Translations under genes and position numbers: made by a program
Shown here: in pieces, positions 16,396 through 27,212 of the stretch
Position numbering within the stretch: position 1 is the stretch's first letter
How the letters are laid out: every line of letters starts with the position of its first letter
The notes under the pieces: generated by a model
Told to the model about the DNA's origin: nothing
What the model saw: only the letters and a program-made list of their open reading frames with translations
Databases searched by the model: none
NCBI RefSeq assembly: GCF_026343125.1
Contig: NZ_JAPEMB010000001.1
Coordinates: forward strand, 6,267,501 to 6,331,500
From: Streptomyces sp. NBC_00094
GTDB taxonomy: Bacteria; Actinomycetota; Actinomycetes; Streptomycetales; Streptomycetaceae
Reading direction: 5' to 3'
Length of the DNA stretch: 64,000 nucleotides

Positions 16396-17946
16396 ATGAC
16401 CAGTGATCCGAAGCCGACCACCCCGACGGCGACAGTCCCGCGCAAGAGCGGCGGAGACGGCAAGGGCATCGCCCTGTTCGTGATCGCCTCCTGTCAGCTG
16501 ATGGTGGTCCTCGACATCACCATCGTGAACATCGCGTTGCCCGACATCCAGCAGTCGTTGGACTTCTCGACCACCAGCCTGTCCTGGGTCGTCAACGCCT
16601 ACACGCTCACCTTCGGCGGACTGCTGCTCCTCGGCGGCCGCGCGGGCGACATCCTCGGCCGGCGCCGGGTCTTCATCTTCGGCGTCCTGCTCTTCGGACT
16701 CGCCTCCCTGCTCGCGGGCTTCGCCCAGAGCGACTGGCAACTCCTCGCGGCCCGCGCCCTCCAGGGCGTCGGCGGCGCGATCGCCTCGCCGACCTCGCTC
16801 TCGCTGATCTCCACGACCTTCGAAGAGGGCCCCGAACGCAACCGTGCCTTCGGGGTGTTCGCGGGCGTGTCGGCGGGCGGCGGAGCCATCGGCCTGCTCG
16901 CCGGCGGCATCCTGGTCGAATGGCTCGACTGGCGCTGGATCTTCTTCGTGAACGTGCCGATCGCCCTGCTGATCGCCTTCCTGACACCCCGGCACGTCAA
17001 GGAATCCGCGCGCCAGCCCGGCCACTTCGACGTGACCGGCGCGCTCACCTCGACGCTCGGCATGGTGGCGCTGGTCTACGGATTCATCCGCGCCGCCCAG
17101 GAAGGCTGGCGCGACCCGTACACGATCGCGTCCTTCGCCGCGGCGGTCGTCCTGCTCGTCACCTTCGTCCTGGTGGAACGGCGCTCCCGTCAGCCGATCA
17201 CCCCGCTGCACATGTTCGCCGACCGCAACCGCGCGGGCACCTACGGCATCATGCTCTGCCTCGCGGCCGCGATCTTCGGCATGTTCTTCTTCCTCACGCT
17301 CTTCGTGCAGACCGTCCTGGACTTCAGCCCGCTCGAAGCCGGTCTCGCCTTCCTCCCGGTGAGCGCCGTCATCGCGGTCGCCGCCGGCATCACCTCCCAA
17401 CTCCTGCCCAAGTTCGGCCCGAAGCCGTTCATGGTGGTGGGTTCGCTCTGCCTGGCGGTCGGCCTCTCCTGGCTCACCCTGACCAACATCGACTCGACGT
17501 ACCTGGGTTCGATCCTCGGTCCGATGCTGGTCTTCAGCTTCGGCATGGGGTTCATGTTCGTCTCGCTGACGCTGATGGCCCTCTCCAACGTCGCCGTCAA
17601 GGACACCGGAGCCGCCTCCGGCCTGCTCAACGCGACCCAGCAGGTGGGCGGTTCGCTCGGTCTGTCGATCCTCGTGACGGTCTTCGGCACGGCCAGCCGC
17701 AACGAGGCCGACAAGCAGGTCCCGGCCTTCCTGGCCCAGGCCGGGACACTGGAGAAGGCCCGCTTCGCCGAGACCGGACAACTCCCGCCGCCCTGGAGCG
17801 ACGAGGTCCTGACCAACGGCGTCTCGGCCGGATTCATCGTGGCCGCCGTCTTCGCGATCCTCTCCTTCCTGATCGCCCTCATCGTGATCCAGGTCAGGCC
17901 CTCGGACCTCGAACGCCTCAAGGGCGGCATCGTCCCGGGCGCCTGA
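16396..17946 (+). CDS. MFS multidrug efflux transporter, DHA2 (14-helix) type
   Basis: A 516-aa membrane protein. The first helix region carries VVLDITIVNIALPDIQQSL, the DHA2 signature, followed by SWVVNAYTLTFGGLLLLGGRAGDILGRRR (motif A) and about 14 hydrophobic segments. It is an EmrB/QacA-type proton-driven exporter of the cytoplasmic membrane. It stands alone between the RidA gene (119 bases upstream) and a convergent gene. No local TetR/MarR regulator gene is adjacent. Substrate unknown. Confidence 0.9.
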   Translation: MTSDPKPTTPTATVPRKSGGDGKGIALFVIASCQLMVVLDITIVNIALPDIQQSLDFSTTSLSWVVNAYTLTFGGLLLLGGRAGDILGRRRVFIFGVLLFGLASLLAGFAQSDWQLLAARALQGVGGAIASPTSLSLISTTFEEGPERNRAFGVFAGVSAGGGAIGLLAGGILVEWLDWRWIFFVNVPIALLIAFLTPRHVKESARQPGHFDVTGALTSTLGMVALVYGFIRAAQEGWRDPYTIASFAAAVVLLVTFVLVERRSRQPITPLHMFADRNRAGTYGIMLCLAAAIFGMFFFLTLFVQTVLDFSPLEAGLAFLPVSAVIAVAAGITSQLLPKFGPKPFMVVGSLCLAVGLSWLTLTNIDSTYLGSILGPMLVFSFGMGFMFVSLTLMALSNVAVKDTGAASGLLNATQQVGGSLGLSILVTVFGTASRNEADKQVPAFLAQAGTLEKARFAETGQLPPPWSDEVLTNGVSAGFIVAAVFAILSFLIALIVIQVRPSDLERLKGGIVPGA

Positions 17947-17982
17947 CACCCCCGGGCACATGTCGCTACTCGCGGCGGGCCG

Positions 17983-18606
17983 CTACTTCACGGGGGCGCT
18001 GTAGGACGTGCCGAAGCCGCCCTTGCGGTAGTACACCTTCACCGGCGTGACCTTGCCCTTCACGGTGATGGTGCCGACGGCCTTCTCGCCCTTGAACAGG
18101 TCGACAGCGCGCAGATCGGACTCGGATCCGAAGATCTCGGCGGAGTGCTTCACGCCCTCGCTGTCGGTGACCTCGAAGTACAGCGGGTTCACGTGGATCT
18201 TGTCGTCGGTGTTGTTGGCGACGGTGACCTTCACGGACGTGTAGTCGTCGCTGTCATGCAGCACGGTCCGCTTGAAGGCGGCCTTGGACGCCGTGATCGT
18301 GACCGGCGGCTGCTCCGCGGTCTCCGGCTTCTTTTTCTTCTCGGCAGGCGGCTTACTCGCGGGCGCGACGGCCTTGGGCTTGTCGGCGGCTTCGGCGGCG
18401 GACTGGGTCGCCTTCGCCTTGGGGCTGCCGCTGTCCTCGTCGCTGCCGGCGGAGACGACATTCGCGGTGCAGGACACGAAGAACAGGCCGCCGAGGACGA
18501 ACGTGGCTATCTTCCACCCGTTGCTCTGCTTCTTCGGCGGAGGGACGGGCGCCCACTGCGGGGGCTGCTGGGGGTATCCGTAGCCGGGCGGCGGCGGTTG
18601 CGTCAT
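17983..18606 (-). CDS. DUF4352-like membrane-anchored extracytoplasmic protein
   Basis: A 207-aa protein. It starts MTQPPPPGYGYPQQPPQWAP (Pro/Gly/Gln-rich cytoplasmic leader) and then has one transmembrane segment, IATFVLGGLFFVSCTAN. A Lys/Ala/Pro-rich linker follows, then a C-terminal beta-sandwich with VKVTVANNTDDKIHVNPLYFEVTD, typical of DUF4352/telomeric-repeat-like Ig folds. The Cys in the helix is not in a convincing lipobox. The ATG follows CAGGAGTCCGCG. No operon partners are seen. Function unknown; probably a surface-exposed interaction module. Confidence 0.7.
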   Translation of the reverse strand: MTQPPPPGYGYPQQPPQWAPVPPPKKQSNGWKIATFVLGGLFFVSCTANVVSAGSDEDSGSPKAKATQSAAEAADKPKAVAPASKPPAEKKKKPETAEQPPVTITASKAAFKRTVLHDSDDYTSVKVTVANNTDDKIHVNPLYFEVTDSEGVKHSAEIFGSESDLRAVDLFKGEKAVGTITVKGKVTPVKVYYRKGGFGTSYSAPVK

Positions 18607-18747
18607 CGCGGACTCCTGGGGGATGAGAGGTTGAGCGGCGCTCAACATACACAGAAGCTTCACGCTCCGTGCACCAGTCGGCTGAATCGCGACACCCGAC
18701 TTTCCGGCGACGAAGCCACGGCCCAGTACGCCCCCTTGAAACACCGG

Positions 18748-18783
18748 AGGCCCCCTCACTCTCTCCGGAGTGTGAGGGGGCCT
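18748..18783 (-). terminator. Hairpin terminator downstream of murA2
   Basis: A 12-bp perfect stem, AGGCCCCCTCAC with GTGAGGGGGCCT, around a 12-base loop, 13 bases after the stop of the HTH-MurA gene. Confidence 0.85.
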
Positions 18784-18796
18784 CGGATCCGACTGA

Positions 18797-20326
18797 CTAG
18801 ATGTCCCGGAAGATCTCGATCTGCGCGCCGACCGAGTTCAGGCGCTCCGCGAGCTCCTCGTAGCCGCGGTTGATGACGTACACGTTGCGGAGGACCGACG
18901 TGCCCTCGGCGGCCATCATCGCCAGGAGGACGACCACCGCGGGGCGCAGGGCCGGCGGGCACATCATCTCGGCGGCGCGCCAGCGCGTGGGGCCCTCGAC
19001 CAGGACGCGGTGGGGGTCGAGGAGCTGGAGGCGGCCGCCGAGGCGGTTGAGGTCCGTGAGGTAGATGGCGCGGTTGTCGTAGACCCAGTCGTGGATGAGG
19101 GTCTTGCCCTGCGCCGTGGCCGCGATGGCCGCGAAGAAGGGGACGTTGTCGATGTTCAGGCCCGGGAACGGCATCGGGTGGATCTTGTCGATCGGCGCCT
19201 CCAGCTTGGAGGGGCGGACCGTCAGGTCGATCAGGCGCGTGCGGCCGTTGTCCGCCGCGTACTCCGCCGAGCGGTCGTGGTCGAGGCCCATCTCCTCCAG
19301 GACCGCGAGCTCGATCTCCATGAACTCGATCGGCACCCGGCGGATCGTCAGCTCCGACTCGGTGACGACCGCGGCGGCCAGCAGGCTCATCGCCTCGACC
19401 GGGTCCTCGGAGGGGGAGTAGTCGACGTCGACGTCGATCTGCGGCACGCCGTGCACGGTCAGGGTCGTGGTGCCGATGCCGTCGACCCGGACGCCCAGCG
19501 CCTCCAGGAAGAAGCACAGGTCCTGGACCATGTAGTTGGAGGAGGCGTTGCGGATGACGGTCGCGCCGTCGTGGCGGGCGGCGGCGAGCAGCGCGTTCTC
19601 GGTCACCGTGTCGCCGCGCTCGGTCAGGACGATCGGGCGGTCGGGGGAGACCGAGGGCTCGACCTGGGCGTGGTAGATCCCCTCGGTGGCCGTGATGTCC
19701 AGGCCGAAGCGGCGCAGCGCGATCATGTGCGGCTCGATCGTGCGCGTACCGAGGTCGCAGCCGCCGGCGTACGGCAGCTTGAAGCGGTCCATGCGGTGCA
19801 GCAGCGGGCCGAGGAACATGATGATCGAGCGGGTGCGGATCGCGGCCTCGGCGTCGATGGACTCCATGTCCAGCTCGGCGGGCGGCACGATCTCCAGGTC
19901 GACCCCGTCGTTGATCCAGCGGGTGCGCACTCCGATGGAGTTGAGGACCTCCAGGAGCCGGAAGACCTCCTCGATGCGGGCGACGCGGCGCAGGACCGTG
20001 CGGCCCTTGTTGAGGAGGGAGGCGCAGAGCAGCGCGACACAGGCGTTCTTGCTGGTCTTGACGTCGATGGCTCCGGAGAGCCGACGGCGCCCGACGACGC
20101 GGAGGTGCATGGGGCCCGCGTAACCCAGGGACACGATCTCGCTGTCGAGGGCCTCGCCGATCCGGGCGATCATCTCAAGGCTGATGTTCTGGTTGCCGCG
20201 CTCGATCCGGTTGACGGCGCTCTGGCTCGTGGCCAGCGCCTCGGCGAGCTGCGTCTGTGTCCAGCCGCGGTGCTGCCGGGCGTCACGGATGAGCTTGCCG
20301 ATGCGTACGAGGTAGTCGTCTGCCAT
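18797..20326 (-). CDS. murA2: HTH (XRE)-MurA fusion, UDP-GlcNAc 1-carboxyvinyltransferase-like
   Basis: A 509-aa protein. Residues ~8-65 form a Cro/C1-type helix-turn-helix (WTQTQLAEALATSQSAVNRIERG), followed by a full EPT-fold MurA domain. The MurA domain keeps the substrate Lys-Asn in KTSKNACVALL and the catalytic loop AGGCDLGTRTIEPH with Cys190, equivalent to the fosfomycin target cysteine. MurA makes the first committed peptidoglycan precursor. The DNA-binding domain is an addition to the ~420-aa family norm and suggests autoregulation or a moonlighting regulator. An inverted repeat lies 12 bases before the start. Streptomyces carry a second MurA elsewhere (established knowledge), so this is likely the accessory copy. 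Confidence 0.85.
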   Translation of the reverse strand: MADDYLVRIGKLIRDARQHRGWTQTQLAEALATSQSAVNRIERGNQNISLEMIARIGEALDSEIVSLGYAGPMHLRVVGRRRLSGAIDVKTSKNACVALLCASLLNKGRTVLRRVARIEEVFRLLEVLNSIGVRTRWINDGVDLEIVPPAELDMESIDAEAAIRTRSIIMFLGPLLHRMDRFKLPYAGGCDLGTRTIEPHMIALRRFGLDITATEGIYHAQVEPSVSPDRPIVLTERGDTVTENALLAAARHDGATVIRNASSNYMVQDLCFFLEALGVRVDGIGTTTLTVHGVPQIDVDVDYSPSEDPVEAMSLLAAAVVTESELTIRRVPIEFMEIELAVLEEMGLDHDRSAEYAADNGRTRLIDLTVRPSKLEAPIDKIHPMPFPGLNIDNVPFFAAIAATAQGKTLIHDWVYDNRAIYLTDLNRLGGRLQLLDPHRVLVEGPTRWRAAEMMCPPALRPAVVVLLAMMAAEGTSVLRNVYVINRGYEELAERLNSVGAQIEIFRDI

Positions 20327-20337
20327 GGCGTCACGTT

Positions 20338-20353
20338 ATCTCAGATATGAGAT
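20338..20353. promoter_or_regulatory. Perfect inverted repeat before the HTH-MurA gene
   Basis: ATCTCA-GATA-TGAGAT (20338-20353) is a perfect 6-bp inverted repeat in an AT-rich pocket, ending 12 bases upstream of the start codon. Its size and position fit an operator for an XRE-type protein, most simply the HTH domain of the gene it precedes. Confidence 0.6.
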
Positions 20354-20377
20354 GACGCCCGACATTGGGGTGGGCCG

Positions 20378-20734
20378 TCAGGGTGACAGGGTGTGCGCGG
20401 TCGGGTGACGCGGTTCGTACAGGGGCAGTTCGGTGCCGCTCGGCAGCCGGACGGCCGCGAGCAGGCCCCAGCCCTGGTCGGTGATGGGGCGTGAGATCTC
20501 CGCGCCCCGGTCCTCCAGGTCCGTCAGGGTCCGGGTGATGTCGTCGCACATGAGGTAGACCTCGTGCTTCGGCTCGCCCTCCGTGGGGTGGACGGCGATC
20601 TCGGCGGGCGGCAGCCTGAAGATGAGCCAGCCCCGGCCGGCGTCCACGTGCGGGAAGCCGACAACGTCCTTGAGGAAGGCGCGGTCGGCGTCCGCGTCCC
20701 GGGTGTAGAGGATCACATGCGCGCCGGTGAACAT
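20378..20734 (-). CDS. Glyoxalase/VOC-superfamily protein
   Basis: A 118-aa single-domain VOC protein (MFTGAHVILYTRDADADRAF, then GWLIFRLPPAEIAVHP, EVYLMCDDI, and a terminal ELPLYEP). Paired beta-alpha-beta modules and the terminal Glu of the metal site are visible, but the first metal His sits in a non-canonical spot. The start is the ATG at 20734, which begins the first strand; an upstream in-frame start would add an unrelated extension. Substrate unknown. It lies just upstream of, and tail-to-head with, the palindrome of the HTH-MurA gene. Confidence 0.75.
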   Translation of the reverse strand: MFTGAHVILYTRDADADRAFLKDVVGFPHVDAGRGWLIFRLPPAEIAVHPTEGEPKHEVYLMCDDITRTLTDLEDRGAEISRPITDQGWGLLAAVRLPSGTELPLYEPRHPTAHTLSP

Positions 20735-20910
20735 GGCTCGATCCTGGGGCTGTCGGACGCCCCCGGCCATCCGGGAGCGGCCGTCCGGGTGTCGTTGCCG
20801 GATCGGCGGATCCCTGTCGCCGTGTCGGCGCCCGGATCGGGGCGGATCCCTATCGCCGCCGGGCTACTCGGCGGTAATCTGCGGGCCCGTCCGCAGTCAG
20901 GGGGAGTGGC

Positions 20911-21771
20911 ATGGGCACCGTCACGACGTTCGACCCCGTCATCGAGCACGAGAAGACCCGCGCCGCGCTGGCCGCCGCGGTCCCGCGGCTGGTCCGGCTG
21001 CTGCGCGACGCACCGGACCCCGACGCGCCCTCGGGCGTCCCCGTGTGGTCGGTGGGTGACGTCGGCGCGCACCTTGCCGCCGTGTACCTCGCGTACTGCG
21101 CCGTCGTCTCCGCCGACGAGTCGGTGGAGTGGGGCGGCATCCTGCCGCCCGGCGACCTGCCGTTCGTCGAGCGGGTCACGGCCATGAACGCCACCTCCGT
21201 CGCCCTCTTCGCCGGCGAGGAGCGCGCCCGCCTGGGCGAGTTCGTCGCCGAGCGGGGCGAGGCGTTCCTGCGCGTCACCGCGGGCCTCGCCCCGGACACC
21301 CCGGTCACCGCCCCCTGGTACGGGGAGGGGGCGACGCTCACGGTGGCGGTGGTGACCGGCCTGATGCTCAGCGAGACCCTCGTGCACGGCCTGGACATCG
21401 CGCGCGGCGCCCGACTCCCGTGGCCGATCGGCCCGGACGAGGCGAGCCTGGTGATCGGTCAGTCGATGCCGACGATGATGCGGCTGGCCCTTGATGCGGA
21501 TAAGGCGCGGGGTGTCAGCCTCGCGTTCGACCTGGTGGTCAAGGGCGGGCCCAGGCTCGCGGTCGTCGTCGACGGCGGGGCGATGACGGTGACCCGCGAC
21601 GCCCCGCCGCGCGCGTACGACTGCAGGATCACGGTGGCGCCGACCACCTTCCTGCTGGTCTCCTTCCGGCGCACGCCGATCTGGAAGGCGGTCGCGTGGG
21701 GCCGGATGCGGGCAGGCGGCCGCAGGCCATGGCTCGCCGCGCAGCTCGGCGAACTCGTCACCACTCCCTGA
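20911..21771 (+). CDS. Maleylpyruvate-isomerase-type (mycothiol/DinB-like) protein
   Basis: A 286-aa protein with the DinB-like four-helix N-terminal domain of the mycothiol-dependent maleylpyruvate isomerase family (VWSVGDVGAHLAAVYLAYCAV, LMLSETLVHGLDIARGA with its family histidine). A C-terminal SCP2-like domain (LAFDLVVKGGPRLAVVVDGGAMTV) follows. Mycothiol is the actinobacterial low-molecular-weight thiol. The start ATG follows GGGGGAGTGGC. No pathway partner is nearby, so it is better regarded as an uncharacterised family member than a gentisate-pathway isomerase. Confidence 0.75.
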   Translation: MGTVTTFDPVIEHEKTRAALAAAVPRLVRLLRDAPDPDAPSGVPVWSVGDVGAHLAAVYLAYCAVVSADESVEWGGILPPGDLPFVERVTAMNATSVALFAGEERARLGEFVAERGEAFLRVTAGLAPDTPVTAPWYGEGATLTVAVVTGLMLSETLVHGLDIARGARLPWPIGPDEASLVIGQSMPTMMRLALDADKARGVSLAFDLVVKGGPRLAVVVDGGAMTVTRDAPPRAYDCRITVAPTTFLLVSFRRTPIWKAVAWGRMRAGGRRPWLAAQLGELVTTP

Positions 21772-21835
21772 CCGGCGGACTCGTCGCCACGGCCTGACCG
21801 GCGGGCGGCCGCTCTTCCTTCACCTGTGCCGCGGA

Positions 21836-22576
21836 TCAGCGCTCGGAGAAGAGGACGGTGCCCTGCGGGTCCCTTACTTCGACGACCCCGCGCTCCTTCT
21901 CGACGACACCGACATATCCGAGGGGCAGCCCCAGCACCGCGGCGGCCTCAGGCCGCAACGCGAAGAGCTCGACGCACTGGGCGATGTCGCCCGCGAGTCG
22001 GTCGACCAGGTCCTCGTCGAACGGCTCGCCGCCGATGAACCACAGCGTGGAACCATCCGTATGGTCGCGTCGGCACTCCAGTACGCGATCGGTCTTGAGG
22101 ATGCCGACGGTCATGTAGAGCCAATCACGCCAGTGAGTCGGCACCGGTGCTTCCAGCCCCGACAGCCGCGCCACGCGGTCCCATGCCGACAGTGTCCACA
22201 GCAGCTGCGTCACGTCGTCGCGTCGAACCCGGCCGCGGGTGGTGTGACCGTCCTTGGTCGTCGCGATCAACACGCCGTCGCGGTCGTCGAATCGAATGCT
22301 GTCCCACCCCAGGTCGACCTCCCCGCCTTCGACGGCGTCGACGCCGTCGTCGGAAAGGCGCGCCACCAGCGCGTCGAGCGCATCGGCGACGGCCTCGTCC
22401 GCCCGGAAGACGACCTCCCGCCGACCCAGCGACATGATCCGCTCGACCAGAGGACCGCTCTCCGGCGGTCGTACGCTCACCAGCGAGGGCACAGCGCCTC
22501 TCCCGTGAGGGCCGTGCTGCTCCTGGAGCGGGTAGTGGACCAGGTCTGAGGTGATCTCGATCTCGGGGTCGGTCAT
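21836..22576 (-). CDS. Hypothetical protein
   Basis: A 246-aa soluble protein starting MTDPEIEITSDLVHYPLQEQ. I do not recognise the family. It is rich in Asp/Glu/Arg, has no signal peptide or membrane helix, and looks alpha/beta with a duplicated pattern of charged strands (WDSIRFDDRDGVLIATT, GVVEVRDPQGTVLF). The start was set at the ATG preceding the conserved-looking region; an earlier in-frame start would add a Ser/Arg/Ala-rich stretch. Codon use matches the neighbours. Confidence 0.6.
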   Translation of the reverse strand: MTDPEIEITSDLVHYPLQEQHGPHGRGAVPSLVSVRPPESGPLVERIMSLGRREVVFRADEAVADALDALVARLSDDGVDAVEGGEVDLGWDSIRFDDRDGVLIATTKDGHTTRGRVRRDDVTQLLWTLSAWDRVARLSGLEAPVPTHWRDWLYMTVGILKTDRVLECRRDHTDGSTLWFIGGEPFDEDLVDRLAGDIAQCVELFALRPEAAAVLGLPLGYVGVVEKERGVVEVRDPQGTVLFSER

Positions 22577-22783
22577 GCGCAGCCACAGTACCGAGGCGGC
22601 CGGAGCGGCTCTCGTTCTCCGGCTTTCCGGACATCCAGCCCCCGACACCCCCGGGATTCGCCCCGACAGCCCCCGGTCTTCGCCGGGAAGGCCTGGCGTT
22701 CACCGGTCCTCGGTGGCCATGCTCGACCTTCACTGCGACAGATCAGGGCTGCCGGGCATGACCGCGCGGCGGTGATGCACTAG

Positions 22784-22807
22784 AGTTATCTCGACATCGA
22801 GATAACT
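22784..22807. promoter_or_regulatory. 24-bp palindrome upstream of aconitase
   Basis: AGTTATCTCG (22784-22793) and CGAGATAACT (22798-22807) are perfect 10-bp arms around ACAT. It lies 127 bases upstream of the aconitase start. The size and symmetry are those of a TetR/GntR/FUR-class operator; the regulator is not identifiable from sequence alone. Confidence 0.75.
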
Positions 22808-22848
22808 GCTTACGGCGCACCGTGGCCGCCCGCCCGGTAAGGGTTCCC

Positions 22849-22866
22849 TAACTAAGCCTTACCTTA
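22849..22866. promoter_or_regulatory. Iron-box-like site (DmdR/IdeR type) before aconitase
   Basis: Read on the minus strand, TAAGGTAAGGCTTAGTTA matches the actinobacterial iron-box form TTAGGTTAGGCTAACCTA at about 13 of 18 positions. It lies 67 bases before the start of the aconitase gene, whose product is a [4Fe-4S] enzyme. Iron-dependent control is an inference. Confidence 0.45.
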
Positions 22867-22933
22867 GCGGATCGGCGAGGGGTCGTGGCGGCAGCATGAC
22901 GGTAGTACGCGCACATTGATGAAGGAGACTGTC

Positions 22934-25651
<2,718 letters not shown>

Positions 25652-25673
25652 CGCCACCGGATCCGGTAACGGG

Positions 25674-25711
25674 AAAGGGCCCCGCTCCTCGGAAGAGGAG
25701 CGGGGCCCTTT
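25674..25711. terminator. Strong bidirectional terminator between acnA and the FG-GAP gene
   Basis: A 17-bp perfect stem, AAAGGGCCCCGCTCCTC with GAGGAGCGGGGCCCTTT, around a GGAA tetraloop, with the terminal T-run on each strand. It serves two convergent genes. Confidence 0.93.
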
Positions 25712-25741
25712 CGGTTGTCCATCCGGCGAGCGGGCGAACGG

Positions 25742-26662
25742 TCAGAACAGCTGCTTGAAGCCGTTCCAGCCGCTCGTACCGATCTTGACCCGGCCCTGGA
25801 GCGGGGCCGAGGCGTTGCCGGTGCCCTTGTACAGGTACAGGGCGCCGGTGGTGTCACGGGCGATGAGGTCCGTGATGCCGTCGTAGTTGATGTCGCCGAC
25901 GGAGACGAGGCTGTTGTAGATGTTCCAGCCGGCGCTGATGCGGGTGCGGCTGGTGAAGGGCGCGCTGTAGCTGCCGGTGCCCTTGTACAGCCACAGGACG
26001 CCCGCGCCGTCGCGGGCGACGATGTCGGCCTTGCCGTCGCTCGTCAGGTCGCCCTTGCCGGCGAGCTGGTTGTAGATGCCCCAGCCGGCGCTGATCTTGA
26101 CGCGGCGGTCCAGCGAGCCGTTGCCGAAGCCCAGGTAGTGCCACAGCACGCCGGCGGAGTCGCGGGCGAGCAGGTCGTCGGCCGCGGCACCACCGGTGTT
26201 CGAGGCGGAGAGCAGCTTGTTGTAGATGCCCCAGCCCGCACCCAGGGCGCGGGGCGTGGTGCTCCACTTGGTGTAGTACAGCGTGCCGCCGGTGACGTCC
26301 CACAGGCCGTCCGAGCGGCCGTCGGCGTCCTGGTCCGCCTGGTTGATGTGCTTGCTGTAGTTCCAGCCGGTGCCCGAGTTCTCGGTCAGGCGGGTCAGGC
26401 CGCCCTGGCCGCTCGGCGTGTAGCCCCAGATGACGCCCGTGTTGGTGACGCCGTAGAGCGCGTTGACGGGCGTGACGGCGGCGGTGGACGCGGCGAAGGT
26501 GCTCGCCTGCGGAGCCGACTGCTGGACACCGGACACCGTGCGCTCCTGCGGAGCGTCCGCCGCGACGGCGGAGGTGGTGGTGCCGACGAGGGCGGCCGTT
26601 ATCGCCGCGACCGTGACACGGGACAGGATGCCCGTGCGGTTCAGGCCAGAAGAGTTGGCCAC
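25742..26662 (-). CDS. Secreted FG-GAP/VCBS-repeat beta-propeller protein
   Basis: A 306-aa protein with a Sec-type signal peptide (NRTGILSRVTVAAITAALVG... ending near AVAA). It is followed by repeated units of about 48 residues with the pattern WGIYN-x-L-x-GDxxxDGxxDxxARDxxGxLWLYKGTG. These FG-GAP-like blades bind calcium and form a beta-propeller, a common fold of Streptomyces extracellular proteins, often as a C-terminal module of hydrolases. Here the propeller is the entire mature protein. GTG 26662 is chosen because CTGGAGTATTAC precedes it and it starts just before the basic signal region. Ligand unknown. Confidence 0.85.
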   Translation of the reverse strand: MANSSGLNRTGILSRVTVAAITAALVGTTTSAVAADAPQERTVSGVQQSAPQASTFAASTAAVTPVNALYGVTNTGVIWGYTPSGQGGLTRLTENSGTGWNYSKHINQADQDADGRSDGLWDVTGGTLYYTKWSTTPRALGAGWGIYNKLLSASNTGGAAADDLLARDSAGVLWHYLGFGNGSLDRRVKISAGWGIYNQLAGKGDLTSDGKADIVARDGAGVLWLYKGTGSYSAPFTSRTRISAGWNIYNSLVSVGDINYDGITDLIARDTTGALYLYKGTGNASAPLQGRVKIGTSGWNGFKQLF

Positions 26663-27212
26663 GTAATACTCCAGATCCGTATGGAATGAGGCAGGTTCCG
26701 CCACGCGCCCGTCCCAGGGGCACGGGGTGGCGGATCTCTATGATCCCGGATCCTCCTTACGGAACCTTCACCGGGCAACCGGTTTGTGACACAACTGTTT
26801 CGGTCGCCGACGTTTGTCCCCTTTGCCCGTTCAGTTCCCCGTTCGCTTCCGCGACGGCCCCGCGCCGCGCCGCCAAGGGTGCCGAGAAGCCCCCATTAGG
26901 CGGAGCTCTGATGTGCTGTCAAGGGTGTTACAGGGGCAACGGTTGGACGAAACGCCGCAGATTCGGCGCGCTTATCCCGGAGGTCTCAACTCGGGAAAGA
27001 TGGCCGCTGAAACCTGCTTTCGATCTTGCTCCGGTGAAGGGAAGTGGACTATACCTGTCGGCGTCCAGCCAGTCGGATCAATCCGACGACGGCCCGACGC
27101 GTGCACGACCCGGCTGCAAATGACCGCGGTGGCGGGGCCCTTCGCCTGTGGCGAGTGAGTTACGGGCGACCGGTACACCGCCTGAGTCCTGAATGAAGGC
27201 GAGGACTTGAGC
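26663..27212. other. Intergenic region upstream of both the FG-GAP gene and ngcE
   Basis: About 550 bases without a supported gene. It includes AT-richer patches, the dre-like element at 27043-27058, and the divergent promoters of its two flanking genes. Short open frames cross it, but none shows a family motif or a credible ribosome site. Confidence 0.6.
27043..27058. promoter_or_regulatory. DasR-responsive-element-like site / promoter of ngcE
   Basis: AGTGGACTATACCTGT matches the DasR dre consensus (AGTGGTCTAGACCACT) at 12 of 16 positions. DasR controls GlcNAc and chitobiose uptake in Streptomyces (established), and the downstream operon encodes an NgcEFG-type importer. The embedded TATACC may alternatively be a plain -10 element. 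Confidence 0.45.

Noticed and set aside
16384..17961. Minus-strand frame across the MFS gene
   Set aside because: Charged low-complexity antisense of a membrane protein.
20771..20910. GGATCCCTGTCGCCG / GGATCCCTATCGCCG near-repeat upstream of the DinB-like gene
   Set aside because: Two imperfect 15-mers in GC-rich DNA with no symmetry; not strong enough to call an operator.
27207..27212. TTG start for ngcE six bases upstream
   Set aside because: Too close to the GAGGA ribosome site; ATG 27213 has better spacing.
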